The position numbers were made by a program, and so were the translations under genes. A stretch of DNA of 64,000 nt from positions 2,976,001 through 3,040,000 of the forward strand of contig PUFA01000116.1 of assembly GCA_003508835.1 (NCBI GenBank). The letters are read 5' to 3'. The stretch's first letter is position 1, and the number at the start of each line of letters is the position of its first letter. Positions 25,190 through 37,100 of this stretch are shown in pieces. The notes below the pieces were generated by a model, which was given only the letters and a program-made list of their open reading frames with translations, was not told the origin of the DNA and did not search any database. Origin of the DNA: Eonycteris spelaea (taxonomy: Eukaryota > Chordata > Mammalia > Chiroptera > Pteropodidae).

Positions 25190-25513
25190 AAAGTCTATTT
25201 TATTAAGAGACACAGAGGTCATCAGTGACATTCAAGGAGGGCTGTCTTGGTTGAGTGATGGAGGTGAAGGCCAGGCTGGAGTGGCCAGGATTAAGTGGCA
25301 GTATGGCTCTAGTGACAACTCTTCTAGACGTCTTTACTGTAAAGGGAAGCAGAGGTAGAGGCGTTTGTGTGAATCAAGATAAATATAAGCCGGATTTGAA
25401 TGTGTTTAAAGGTTGATGGTGGTGATTTGGTCGAAGCTGGCAGTGCAATATACAGGGGGACAGGAAAAGTTTATAGCATCAAGTTTCTCTAAAGGGGTAA
25501 AAGTATAGGATCC

Positions 25514-25600
<87 letters not shown>

Positions 25601-25680
25601 TTTGGCCCTGTAGATGAGAGAAATCACCTTTACTATAACAGGAGGGAAGAGTCAATAAACATCTTTACTGACTGGTTTAT
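25190..25680 (-). mobile_element. L2 LINE fragment, interrupted by an (AG)n tract
   Basis: GAGGTCATCAGTGACATTCAAG, TGAAGGCCAGGCTGGAGTGG, GTGACAACTCTTCTAGACG and TTTACTGTAAAGGGAAGCAGAGG follow the antisense L2 ORF2 'gaggtcattggtgaccttgacaag ... aaagcctgattggagtgg ... tagacaactctttcgagg ... ttttgctgtaaagggaagcagag'. AACAGGAGGGAAGAG after the AG tract may continue it. Confidence 0.65.
25517..25598. repeat. (AG)n microsatellite
   Basis: 41 uninterrupted AG units (82 bp). It explains the poly(Leu-Ser) frame on the minus strand at 25406-25627. Confidence 0.98.
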
Positions 25681-25774
25681 GTAGAATTGATACAAGGTTA
25701 GAGGTGTATTATGTAGGAATAAATATATTTAGACCCCAAATAAAACAGAATGAGAAAGGGCCCATGATACAATC

Positions 25775-26119
25775 TGCTATGATTTGCATGTTTGTGTTCC
25801 TCCCAAATTCATATGCTCAAATCCTAATCCCCAAGGCATTAGCATCAGAAGGTAAGACCTTTAAGGAAGCGATTAGATCATACGGGTACCATCCACAAAA
25901 ATGGAACTAGTTCCCACATTAAAAGACACCCAGAAAAACTCCCTTCTGCCATGTGAGGTTACAGTGAAGAAATGGCTGTCTAGGAAGCAAGCTCTCATCA
26001 ACACCAAATTTGCCAGTACTTTGGTCTGGTGCTTCAGACTCTAGAACTGTGAGAAATAAATGTCTATAAGCTACTCAGTCTATGGTATTTTGGTATAGCA
26101 GCCCAAACAGACTAACACA
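25775..26119 (+). mobile_element. MLT1A-type solo LTR (ERVL-MaLR)
   Basis: Starts TGCTATGATTTGCATGTTTG and runs through CAAATTCATATGCTCAAATCC, CTTCTGCCATGTGAGG, CATCAACACCAAATTTGCC, CTCTAGAACTGTGAGAAATAA, CTCAGTCTATGGTATTTTGG and TATAGCAGCCCAAACAGACT to the end AACACA. It is complete in outline, more diverged in its middle than the copy at 13.7 kb, and has no internal region. Confidence 0.9.
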
Positions 26120-26128
26120 CTATCTTCT

Positions 26129-26309
26129 CAGTGGTCCCCAAACTTTGTGACAGCACGGACCAGTGCTCCTATGAGAATTTAATGCCTGATGACCTGAGGT
26201 GTAGCTGCGGTGGGAAGCGGCTGCAAATACAGATGAAGCTTCCTCACTCTCCTGCAGCTCACCTCCTGCTGTGCAGCCGGTTTCTAACAGGTTAGAGTTG
26301 GGGACCTTG
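26129..26309 (-). mobile_element. MER1-like DNA transposon (hAT-Charlie), internally deleted
   Basis: The terminal inverted repeats CAGTGGTCCCCAAAC and GTTGGGGACCTTG enclose GCACGGACCAGTGC, CTCCTATGAGAATTTAATGCC, GGGAAGCGGCTGCAAATACAG, ATGAAGCTTCCTCACTC, CTCACCTCCTGCTGTGCAGCC and GGTTTCTAACAGG. These match a Charlie3/MER1-family element in reverse complement. It sits 10 bp after the MLT1A LTR. Confidence 0.8.
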
Positions 26310-26467
26310 CCCTTTAGAATACAGGCATCTCTATTCTAAGCAGTCTCACTGAACAGATGGGTTAATCCTGAGTTAATTAGAAAATCCAGTTAAAACAGAA
26401 ATTCTGCTAACTGGAAGCCTCCATTTTATAATCAAGCTAATTGACTAAGTGATTATGGAATCTCTTC

Positions 26468-26565
26468 CCAGACTGTGACCTCACTGAAGGTAGAACATTT
26501 TTTTCTCCATTTTGTTCATTCAATTAAATGTAAAATGCATTTGTCAAAATGCTTACTGAAAAAAA
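26468..26565 (+). mobile_element. Possible L2 3'-end fragment
   Basis: AGACTGTGACCTCACTGAAGG, TTTTTTTCTCCATTTTGTTC and AAATGCTTACTGAA loosely follow 'agactgtgagctccttgagggcaggg ... gtgcttactgaatga'. Weak. Confidence 0.35.
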
Positions 26566-26944
26566 ATAATAATTGTACTAGCTCAAAGTACAACTGGGGA
26601 GAACATGGATGGAAACACAAGAATAAATAGAATCAGATTTCGATTCTAGATATTTATTCCCTACTTTGCCTCTAACACGGTCAAACACAATCTTAGTAGA
26701 GCGGATAGCACATATATAAGAAATAAAATAAATATATAAGAATGGGATCATTCTTCCTCTTATCCCTTTTCTTTTCAAAGTATAAATCTATGTTTTAAGT
26801 GAAAATGGCGGTCTTCAAAATACAGAGAATTCAATTTGTAAGTGGACTCTAGAATTCTATAAAAAAAAGTGGTAGCTTGCACAGAATTATAAAATAAACT
26901 GAACAATAATAAATGACAATTCAGTCCCAAAAGAAAGGTCAGGG

Positions 26945-27265
26945 AAAGACAAATTCCACATGATTTCACTATATGTAAAATTAAAAAAAAAATTGAACAA
27001 ACAAAAGCAAACTCATAGAAATGAAAAACAAATTGATGGCTGCCAGAGGCGAGGCAGGTAGAAGGATGGGTGAAAAAGATAAAGGAGAATGTAGAGAATA
27101 ATGTGGTCCCTTTGCGGGATGACGGATGATGCTGGGCTGGCCTGAGTGTGGTGAGCGCACCATAATATATGTAGATGCTGAATCATTATATTGTACACCT
27201 GAAACTAATACAATACTATATGCCAACTATACTTCAATAAACACACACATATAAAAAAATAAAAA
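26945..27265 (+). mobile_element. L1 LINE 3' UTR (L1MA/MB-like) with A-rich tail
   Basis: ACATGATTTCACTATATGTAAA, GAAATGAAAAACAAATTGATGG, GGCTGCCAGAGGCGAGGC, AGGATGGGTGAAAAAGATAAA, GAATCATTATATTGTACACC, TGAAACTAATACAATACTA and CCAACTATACTTCAATAAAC are the standard L1MA/MB 3' UTR series, sense on the plus strand. 5'-truncated. Confidence 0.92.
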
Positions 27266-27269
27266 GTCT

Positions 27270-28540
27270 ACTATAAATTGAATCCTCCATTCTGGAGAAG
27301 AGGGTGCCAAATTCAATTCAATGCAATTTATGTAATGCTAATTACATTGCAATTTTATTAAATGAGAAAGATTTTTTTAAAAATGTAAGCTAGAACCCTT
27401 GCTTTATCCTATCTAGTTGAAAAAATAAGTTACCAAACAGCAACACAGAACAGTTTTATTATTAACTGAAAAATTATGCAGTGAAGTTAATAAGAGTAAA
27501 GTCATTCAGCAATACAAAGTAGCTTAAAAACCTCAAGCCTTGGGGGAGTCCTGAGGGCGCACTGTCTGGAAAGTCTGCCTGCAAAACAGGCCTGAGGTAG
27601 GCCACTGGTGCTTGCTTCACTTTCCCCACTTCACCATTTGTCAAATGACAAATGACGCTGAACTGTTACTGTTGAGTGTCTCTTTTAACGTGAGCCTCTT
27701 AAATCAGTATTTACTTTATTTGTACTACTTTTTTTGCAATTTAAATGTTTGTCTGAAAATGAATTTTACTACGGACTTTTTATTCAACTGCAACCTGAAA
27801 CTTTGAAATACCAGTTTTCTCTGTCTTATGTCTTTCTCTTTCACTAAAAATTATACATTTACGTTCGCCTGTACGAACTGAAAGCCATCATGAACAAAAC
27901 AATTGGGCTGCTCCTACTCTTGGATGCAGCTTTAACCTTGCCCTCTTCCTGAAGCCCAGAAAAGATAAAGGCTGGTTGCCTAGAGCTCTTCAGAAAAATG
28001 AATCGTGGGCAGAGAGTGCGTGTTCCTGCCTTTGTGAATAGTAAAAGCACCTCAGAAAGATGTCTATTATCCATTAGTACTTCTTTTCATGTACTTTATT
28101 GTGACTGCCATTCAAGTCTATGTTTTCAACGTGACATTACGTACTTCATAAACTCCATTGTTTTTCTATTGGTTACCTACCCAGTAAAACACCTGATCTC
28201 TGACTTAGCATCCAACTGTCCGTAATGTGGGCTTGATATTTTTACTTCTGTATTCTAGCCAAACTATTATTCGACTTTCTCAAACAAATATGTCCTACAT
28301 TCTTCCCAGTCACCTTTGCCTCTATTTGTCCCAACTGAACTCATTTTGTCCATATACGCTTAGTTTACCTTTGTCTCTTGAAATAACCTGTATTCCATAA
28401 AACCTTTCAGATATTCCAATTATAATTGATTTGTCTTTTCTGATATATTTTTTGGGGGTCACTTATCACAAATGGCCTGGCACTAAATCTACTTGTGATG
28501 ATTACTATCTCCTATATTTAGAGGATGAGTACAGGATATT
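27270..28540. other. Intron, nothing recognised
   Basis: About 1.3 kb of AT-rich to mixed sequence. No repeat, exon or RNA gene assigned. Confidence 0.55.
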
Positions 28541-28670
28541 CATCTACTCTTTCATTCAACAAAAATTTTCATTTATCCAATAAAAATCTATCAAGAGGTT
28601 TTTACTGAGCTTGACACTGAAGATACAGTAGTAAACAAAGCAGACCGATTCCCAGACCTCTAAAATATGA
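28541..28670 (-). mobile_element. L2 3'-end fragment
   Basis: TCTTTCATTCAACAAAAATTT, TTACTGAGCTTGACACTGAAG, ATACAGTAGTAAACAAAGCAG and TCCCAGACCTC match the reverse complement of the L2 terminus ('ttcattcaacaaatatttattgagc ... gatacagcagtgaacaaaacagac'). Confidence 0.75.
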
Positions 28671-28859
28671 CAAATTAATGAGATTCTGTGAATTGCAAAA
28701 GTCACAGGGCCTTGGGTGTATGTAGGTGCTATGCCTTTAGAGACATCATCATTCTGAACATCTGCTGTTCTACCCATGGCATCAACGAGAGAAGGAGATT
28801 CTGGTTGGTGGGATTCTAGATGTGCAGGATGCATTAGAACAGATAAAAAGTCCTAGGGT

Positions 28860-30380
28860 AGAAACTGAAGGAGCTATCTGTTCAGTGGAAAGGTGCAGCT
28901 AAGCATTCTGACTGAAACTTCAAAGATAGCCTTCGGGATCCATGATCAGAGAAGTCATGTAGAGGAACTTTATAATGATTATAAATAACAAATGTTTATT
29001 TATGTCCATTACACACCTACCACCATCACTACCACCACCACCCCTCAAAAGTGTACTCAGCTGGCTGGGGCTTCGGCTTTTAATAGCTGAATTACAGAAG
29101 AGCTAGAGCAACTCCATAAAGAAAAATGGGAAATAATAAATATTAACATATGAACTTTCTAATTATTTAGGCCTTTTTTTAAAGCTCTTTTGAGTGGCTT
29201 AAAAGCAAAATCGGCACTCCTGTGCATACATTTTTGCACACTCAGCCTCGTGACAGACTGAGCCAGAGTCCTGGCTACTGGAACAGGCCTTTTGGATAAA
29301 CTACCACTTTTGAATTACTCATTTTTCAATCCTTAATCTTAACCAGAAAATAGCATATACTATATAATATGTCCACAGAAGAATTCTATGACAACAGGAG
29401 TTCAAACAAACATTAACGTTTGATGTCAACATTGTAGTTTTTGAGATATAAGATTTATTATGCTTAATGTGGAATAAAGAAAATATGCATTTAATAGTCA
29501 CTTGGAAAGGCCATGTTAAACCCGAGGACTAGAACAAAATCAAGTAACAGATGGCCAAATCAGTAGAAAAACATCCCTTGTATCAACAATGCTGATAAGA
29601 AATTCAAACATGAAATTAATAGTGAAGGGGTTAACTTCATTTGCCAATTATCTTTCCTTGGCCATATGGAGCAAGTGGTCAACAGTTACATTGGCGTCAA
29701 CTGGTACAAACTGAAGAATTTCTCTCAGAGAAAGATCCAGAAGGTAGGCAGTATCTCCGTATTAGATTCCACAGGGGAGGTTTTGATAGTGGGGTAGAGG
29801 ACAAATAGATGACACCTGACTGGGCTGGCTGTCCAGATCAGAAGCATATAACGATAGGAATGGAATATTTTGTCTCTGGGTTCTGGGCCTTTTCAGGAGA
29901 GTTAAGTGAGTCAGGACAGGAGTCATCAACGGGTAGAGGCATCTGGAGCTTTGTCAGAGGAATTTTTCATAATAATGTTTCACAGTAATATTTCAATTAT
30001 AACATGGAGCAGCTTTATCATAAGAAAAGAGATTGTGAATAAATAACTATAATAATATTGAAAACACAACTTAAATCCATTCTATTCTTACTATCTCCCT
30101 GCTTAATCCATCCTTGGACAGTGACTATATAAAAGTATACTCATTGCACAGAACTAATGAGAAGAAACACAAAGGTTCTCCACAGTGTAGGAATACATGC
30201 ATCTTCATCATGTAAACAAAAACAATGATTTATAAATAAAAGGTCTACCTGAAAGCCTCTGGCTTTTATAACAAATAAGAAGAAAATCTCTCATTGAAAT
30301 GTATCTCTCTGGCTGTGGTGCTGATCAGCTGGGAAGTTATCAGAGCACCTATACCATGAACGGCCCAGGAATGGGGTTCA
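28860..30380. other. Intron, nothing recognised
   Basis: About 1.5 kb unassigned. A short imperfect ACC-repeat lies at about 29018-29044. No exon or repeat family identified. Confidence 0.55.
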
Positions 30381-30384
30381 TGGA

Positions 30385-30800
30385 GATGGTAAGGAAAAAT
30401 TGGATTCAGGATACATGTTGAGGGTAGAGCTTTTGCTAATTAGCTGGATTTGGGATGTGAGGAGCAGAAGGAAGGGTGAAACATGAAGCTAAGATTTTGG
30501 GCCAGAGCAAATACATGAATGGAGCTGACATTTACTCAAATGGAGAAAACTGAGGGAAGAACATCTGTTTTTGATCAATATTTTGGCTCTGAACTCAGAG
30601 AACTTGAGAGGCCTGTTAGATGGTGATGACTGTGAACAGGCAGTTAGGAGTGAGGCCCCACAGAGAGGCGAGAGCTAGAGATAAGTTTGTAGTCATGAGC
30701 ACATAGATGGAGCACAGGGCCATGAGACTGCTGTTTTTCCCAGCCACATTATGCCCCCCGGGGGGATTCAAAGCATGTAGAAAATGGTACTTAACCAGCA
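30385..30800 (-). mobile_element. L2 LINE fragment (ORF2 end and 3' UTR)
   Basis: GATTCAGGATACATGTTGAGGG with TAGAGCTTTTGCTAATTAGC, GGATTTGGGATGTGAGGAGC, GATTTTGGGCCAGAGCAAAT, GAGCTGACATTTACTCAAATGG, GCCTGTTAGATGG, AACAGGCAGTTAGGAGTGAGG and GAGCACATAGATGGAGCACAGG follow the antisense L2 order closely. Confidence 0.7.
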
Positions 30801-30804
30801 CTGG

Positions 30805-32315
30805 TATTTTTCTGAGAAATAATGAAAGGGTAGAGGAACGAAGAAACTGAGAGTCTTTACAGGGAAGTTATTATAATGCTGGAACGTAAAACTGAAGTTG
30901 GGTGGAAGGGAAGTGAGGGCATGACTGAAGGAAGTGTGGGGGAAAATGTAGTTTTGCTAATTTAGACTTAGGGAGCCGGAGAGAAAAAGCAGCAGAATTA
31001 TCGAGTGGTTGTAGTCAACGATGATGTTGACACCCAGTGGATGGCCTTGGAGTGAGTGGCCACGACATGCTGGAGGATCATATCAGTGAAGGAGAGCGAG
31101 CAGGTCCAATAACTAAGAGATAGGTTTACTGAAAAGAAAGAAACAAAACGCCTCTGCAGTTACTGAAAGCTCCAAAGACGAAGACAGGAGAGTTACTGGA
31201 GCTTGTGGCAGTGATCCAGGCACTGCAAGCTGCAAAGATAAAGAGGTAATGAGCCAAGGTTCTGTAAATATCCAGAGTTAGAAAGGTAGATGGTGATATA
31301 ATTAGCTTCAACACGGGACAATGGAGCGACGAGGGATTTAGGGAATATGTACACAATGAGAAAAATGGGAACCACTTTTTGGGAACCACTTCAAAAACTA
31401 TAAATTGTGTGTGTTCTTTCTAGAACTACTGTGAAAAGCATAACCACGATATTAAGTATGTCAATCAGATTTTCTTTGGGCATATAAGTTACATGATCTT
31501 TGCAATGGAAACCAGCCTCGCTGCGCTAACTTAGCAAGAGACTCGTGCAAATTAAATTCCATCTCTCTCATAACCACCGGCATTTCACAAAAAACCTAAT
31601 TTAGAGAACTGGGAACAGGATCTTAAGGGTGGTCAGAATGTGCCTTTTATTTTTCATCATATGTCTTGCAATTAGAAGAGATCATAAGTCAAGAAGTCGA
31701 TAAATCTCAGCCTGTCACAAAAGACTCTTGGAGCCGGATGGCCTTGGCAACCCCTATTCAATCTAAGCATCTGTCTGCATTCTCTGGTCAGAAAAGTAGC
31801 TCAATTGATTCTTATGTACAAATGCTTTCTAACGAAGGAGTTGAAATTATGACTTTTCTTTCAGGAGACCAACATAAAGTCCTATGTAAAAACAGACATT
31901 AGATATTTACAATTTGAAAACTCTGTAGCAATAGTAAAAAAGTCTTTTTGTGAGTATATAAAACATATATCCAAGTATCTAAAATGTTTGAGAAACTACA
32001 TTTACTTCCAATATGATGCTATAGGAGGTAATTCTGATGTTACCATGTCCACTTCTGTGAGTTAACAGTTGACCCTGTATGTGAAGAAGGTATTCCACAT
32101 TTGAATAGAATTAAGTTTACTTAATGATCTGTGAGTATTTTCTGCTTAAATGGAGTTAGCATTAGCAATCTTTCTGAACCATCTCTTCACTTTGTATGAT
32201 GCCTTAAAGAGACTGTATCTGTCAAGGCCTAAATATCCCTGGAATGAGATATGTGCTTGTTTGCTTTAATATGGAATGATTATAAATTCAAGACGCTAGC
32301 AGGAAAAGAACTGTA
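30805..32315. other. Intron, nothing firmly recognised
   Basis: About 1.5 kb. The first 300 bp may continue the L2 copy. A 13-bp direct duplication (GGGAACCACTTTT-type) lies at 31367-31391. No exon seen; the 78-codon frame at 31666-31902 has no recognisable domain. Confidence 0.5.
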
Positions 32316-32319
32316 ACTA

Positions 32320-32471
32320 CTAATGATATCTATATCATCTACCCATATATATCTATATGATATAGCTATATAATTGATATAATCGGATATAATATAGAGA
32401 TGCAAATAGTATGTTATACATGTATATATAACCAGTAGTATACATTATATGACTGTCTAATTATATATATC

Positions 32472-32516
<45 letters not shown>

Positions 32517-32590
32517 ATTAGTATTCATCTCAGTATATGTGCATATATACGTGTGTGTGTGCATGTGTGTGTATACACACACACACTAGG
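32320..32590. repeat. TA-rich and (TG)n/(CA)n low-complexity block
   Basis: ATATATC/GATATA-rich DNA is followed by a pure (TG)19 at 32474-32511 and then mixed TG, TA and CA runs. A perfect 20-bp palindrome lies at 32564-32583 (TGTGTGTGTA / TACACACACA). Confidence 0.95.
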
Positions 32591-32599
32591 ACATATTCG

Positions 32600-33525
32600 A
32601 TATCCACATATTTTAGCTGTGTAATTTAGATGATGTAGATCAAAATACTATGATTCACATGTAAACAGTTTTAAACAGAAGATGAGTGCTGTAAGTAGAT
32701 TTTGAATGAACAGAAATGTTGACAACCCTCCAACATAACATTCCTATACAGAAACTGCAATGTCTACCATGTATTAATATTTCTCTCTAAAATTATATTA
32801 TGGTGATATTTCCTATTTCTCTAACTTCGACATTTTTAAATCTACACGGATGACTAAGAAACATGGATATTAGAAAATCAACTCAGTGGAAATTTACTTT
32901 TAAAATAATATTTTAAATCATACTAAACAGTGCTTTTCAAAACATCTACTCATTTGTTAGCTACTAAACCAACAATAAGCCAGTAACGGCTTAACAGAAA
33001 ACAGTGATAATATATAATTCATAAAGGTCAAACCCAAAATCTCTGAGTAGAGAGTCTGTCTGTGTTTCTCCTCTCAAATACACATCTGCGTTCCAGGGAC
33101 AGGCCCCTCTGGCGCCTTCACACCAGTTATTTTCGGCTATTACTTTACTCTGATCCTCTGTTGCAGGGGAACTGAGGAAACGCTCCCCAACCTTCTCCTT
33201 TGTCACGTGTTTCGTATTCTCAGAAGAGTATATTCAGAGCACTCACCTACTAATTCACGTCTACAACTGAGTTTTGCAGGTAGAATTTTTGGTTGCTCTC
33301 AGAAATTGTTTATAATATTTATTAGAGCAGAGTGGAATTAAAAACAAATATTCACTGATGTCAATCATATGTGATATAAAATACATTTAGAAAACTAAGG
33401 TGATATTAATTTTTCATAATTCTTTTAAAATGTATTTAAATAATTTTTGAAGGAATAACAACATTCATGCCTACATCTCTGCTGCCAGTGGCAACCTGTG
33501 GTAGAAAGAGACAGAAAGGGCTTTA
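32600..33525. other. AT-rich intron, nothing recognised
   Basis: About 0.9 kb unassigned. The minus-strand 71-codon frame 32991-33206 has no support. Confidence 0.55.
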
Positions 33526-33529
33526 AACG

Positions 33530-34120
33530 TGAACATCTTTCCCTGCAGCATTGTTCACAGTGGTCAAGACATGGACACAACTAAGTGCCTGTCCATGGAT
33601 GAATAAAGAAAATACACACACACGCAAAGTGAAATATTACTCAGTCTCATGAAAGAACGAATCTGCCAGCGTGACAATCTGGAGGGCATTATGCTAAGTG
33701 AAATGAGCCAGGGAGAGAGGGACAAATACTGTATGGTACCACTTACATGTGGAATCTAAAACAAAAGTCAAAATCATAGAGATGGAGAGTGGAATGCTAG
33801 TCGCCAGGGGCTGGGGGTGGAAATGGGAAAGATTGGTCGAGGGGTACAAACTCTCAGTGACGACATGGATGAGTTGTGAAGATCCAGGGTACAGCACAGT
33901 GACTATAGTCGATAATTCTGTATCGTATCCCTGAAATTGCTAAGAGAGTAGACTTAAGGGTTCTCACACACACACACGGAAGAAGGTAACTGTGTGAGGC
34001 AAGGGGTGTGTTCACTGCCTGATCGTGGGAATACTCACAGGACACATGTACGGCAAATCACATTGGACACTTTCAATACATTACAATTTTATTTGTCAAT
34101 TAGATCTCAATAAAGCTGTG
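33530..34120 (+). mobile_element. L1 LINE 3' end (ORF2 C-terminus plus 3' UTR)
   Basis: GCATTGTTCACAGTGGTCAAG, GTGCCTGTCCATGGATGAAT, GAAATATTACTCAGTCTCATG, ATTATGCTAAGTGAAATGAGCC, TGTATGGTACCACTTACATGTG, GCTAGTCGCCAGGGGCTGGG, TGACTATAGTCGATAATTCTG and AATTAGATCTCAATAAAGCTG give the L1 3' end in sense. It is 5'-truncated with no intact frame. Confidence 0.93.
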
Positions 34121-34189
34121 AACATCTTGAACTGTATAAGAATGAATACCACAGCACTCCTGGCTCTCAATAAATAGTGCCGAATGAAT

Positions 34190-37100
34190 AAATTAATGAG
34201 TAAATTAATTCTCTGGAAAAATTCAGGGAGCAGTGTTGAACGTATCCTATTTCTAACTTTATTTTGCTCTCCTGCTTTATTCCTCTTGATATTGCTGCAA
34301 CGCTTAATGAAAAGAATTCACTTTCGTGTCACACACTGTGGCACTCAATATGCACTGTGGTTACCTTGTTTTCAGAACACCACAGGGTATTTTTTTAAAA
34401 TTATACTCAATACTTCAGAGTGAGTTGGCACTGCTGGAGGACATTTTTTTCTTTTATGGCACCTCAACAGAAATAACATTTTGACATACAGATTATTTAT
34501 ACTGGGCTTAAATAGTAAGTGCAGATTCTTGCTTTGATTTTTACCAATATGCACTTGGTGAATGGTACATTTTATAATTTAGGAAAATGTATGCCATTAG
34601 CAAGTTTAGTTAAGTGTTTATTTTTTTCTTTTCCCAATAGTTAATATTGAGATTATTCATAAAGGTTCACTCATACTTTTTTTGTATCTGGTAGAACCTG
34701 TTTTCTGAGATTCACTTGATAAGACAACTGAATAGGAAAGGAACATCGACTCTTCGTCAGTTTTCTACCTGACATAACACGTGGAAAGGAAAGACAGGAC
34801 AGAGCTCATAGCGACGGAACAGGATTCTGGAGGGAACACGTTTCCTGGGGCTTCGACTCTGGATACGCCCTACAGGCTCACATGCTTCACTCATGTCTAA
34901 GCCCAGATCAGGAAGAATCCTCTTCGAATCTGACACAGTAATGTCAGTAATATATTGAGCCAATGCCCACAAAAGACCTGGTGGTAGACAATCTAAGAGT
35001 GAAGCTCCAGCGGGGTATGTTGGTTAATTCTGTATTTCAAACAAGTATAATAAGCTTCCAAGAACTTCGAGCTGAATTTCAAGCCCAGGCACAAGAAATA
35101 CATAAACTTCTACCTTCTCTTTTTTCCCTTGGCCCCCAGTTTTCAATCTCAATTGGAAAGAGGCAGTTTATAAATAAAGTCATTAAATAAAAATAAGTCG
35201 TCCTGCCAGAAAGTGTGTTATGATGTAGAACACAGAGCTTGAGGTTTTGTGTGTGTTTGTTTTGTTTTTCTTTTTAACATTCCAAACAAACATGAAGGAG
35301 GATTTTCTCCCCATAGCCCTGGCCAGGAGTCTGCATCGCTGTGGCAGAATACAGGGTCCACACAGCTGCAGATGCTGCCAGAAGGGGGGGGGCTTTGCTA
35401 GGGGGCACGCAGGGCGGTCCTGTGGCACCACACTTAAGTGAAACCTTTCCTGTTAGAGAAGGTAAGCCACAGGGAACCTGCCTGCAGGCTGGAAGACAGC
35501 GAAGCAGGCAGGGGGTAGAGTGAAGACGGGAGGGCAAGGATTCTCCTCCCTGGGAGATAAACACTCACTCTGTATTTGTTTATCTGAACAACTGTTTATT
35601 TACTTGCTCATATCTCCTTTCATATGGTGGTTACAGATTCAATGCTGGAAAGCTGCTGGAAATTTTTTGTAACACAGGTGTTGAGGGAAACGTTTCCTTC
35701 ACGGGCTACCTAGGCTTTATTTTCAGGAAACATGCTTTGAATCACAGTATTCCTGAGTCCATGTGAGAATGAGGACTTTCACCACCTGGTTTAGCTAAAC
35801 GCTGATGCTCTATCAGACACAGCAGGCATGAAAGCGAAGGGGAAGGCTGTGTTAGGCTCCCTTCCCTGGGGACTGGGGCCGGTGCTCCTGATGAGGCAGC
35901 TCCTGAAGCTGTCTCCTCTCCTTGAAATGCAATCCTAACTAGTGATGAAGTGGATCATTGCTTATCTGTCCTCCTTTCTCTTCCAGAGAAAGTGACTTTT
36001 GTCTTTTTGAGTGTCTTACTCGATTATTAACAGGTGACATTGAAAAAGTTCATTTGGCAGTCAACTGTTTGAAATTCAGACTATTTTTTCCTTTGGTATA
36101 AATATATGCTGTAAATGAACTTGTTTCCCAGGGCAGCACACACAGCTTAATCCTAATTATCAGCCATTGCTCCTAATTTTTAGATTATGGTTACTATGGG
36201 GAAATGCATTTATAATTTTATATTAGAGCTCGAGGAAAACATTTCCCCACTTGGAGACTGCCCTAAAAATAACACACTGTCAGATGGATGAGGACAGATC
36301 TTCTAGGAAACATCTGACTTTATTAGCTCATCAAGTATCTATGTCTACAGAAGAAAAGGGATACCTCAGGTCATACGTTCTGAATTGGAGAATATGGGTT
36401 AATTTTGGAAGTCAGAACCCGAACTTTCTTAGTGCTATTACTACAGATGAATCATTCTTTAATCAAGCACACATACATCAGGAAGCTCTTGTTCCATAAA
36501 AGATGTACTTTCTTCTCCTTTTGCCAAAAGAAATCAAATTTTCTAATTTCCCACCAGTGAAATTTTCACTGTGGAAATCAAGATGGAGTTTTGGAGAAAT
36601 ATCAGTTTTAGAAAATAAGTACCAAAGAATCGTGCCTTCTATCACTTTGCGAGATTGTGGGTATTGGCCTATAATTATTACACAGTTATAAGTGACTTTT
36701 ACACAACAACAAAAAAAAACTACCCAGAGCAACATGACTTAACTCTTATTGTACTGTTACGAACTGGCTTCCCTTATTCATCAAACCAGTTTGATTTAAT
36801 AATAAATGCATTATATTTTATACAAACTTTAAATGGCACCCTTTAAAAAAATCTTTCCCTAGATTTTAATTAATCTTGAATATTTAACATGCTTTTGCAT
36901 AACTTAAGCAAAGGCTTATCTTTTTTTCTTGCTCAGGGCTCCTTAACTTTAATTAGTATTCATGGTATCTTACAAAACTTTGGTGTTGCTTTCAAGGAGC
37001 AATAATTTTGATCCATTTAAACTCACCATCATCAGATATGGGTTCATGTAATAATAATTATATTGTAAAAGGAAAGAATAAAAATGAGAAAAGGTCAGAA

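Noticed and set aside
29018..29044. CRISPR-like or other regularly spaced repeat array
   Set aside because: It is a short imperfect ACC repeat; the window is mammalian nuclear DNA and no spaced direct repeats were found.
30754..30765. Perfect palindrome CCCCCCGGGGGG
   Set aside because: Twelve bp is short and consists of two mononucleotide runs; no element boundary or known site coincides with it.
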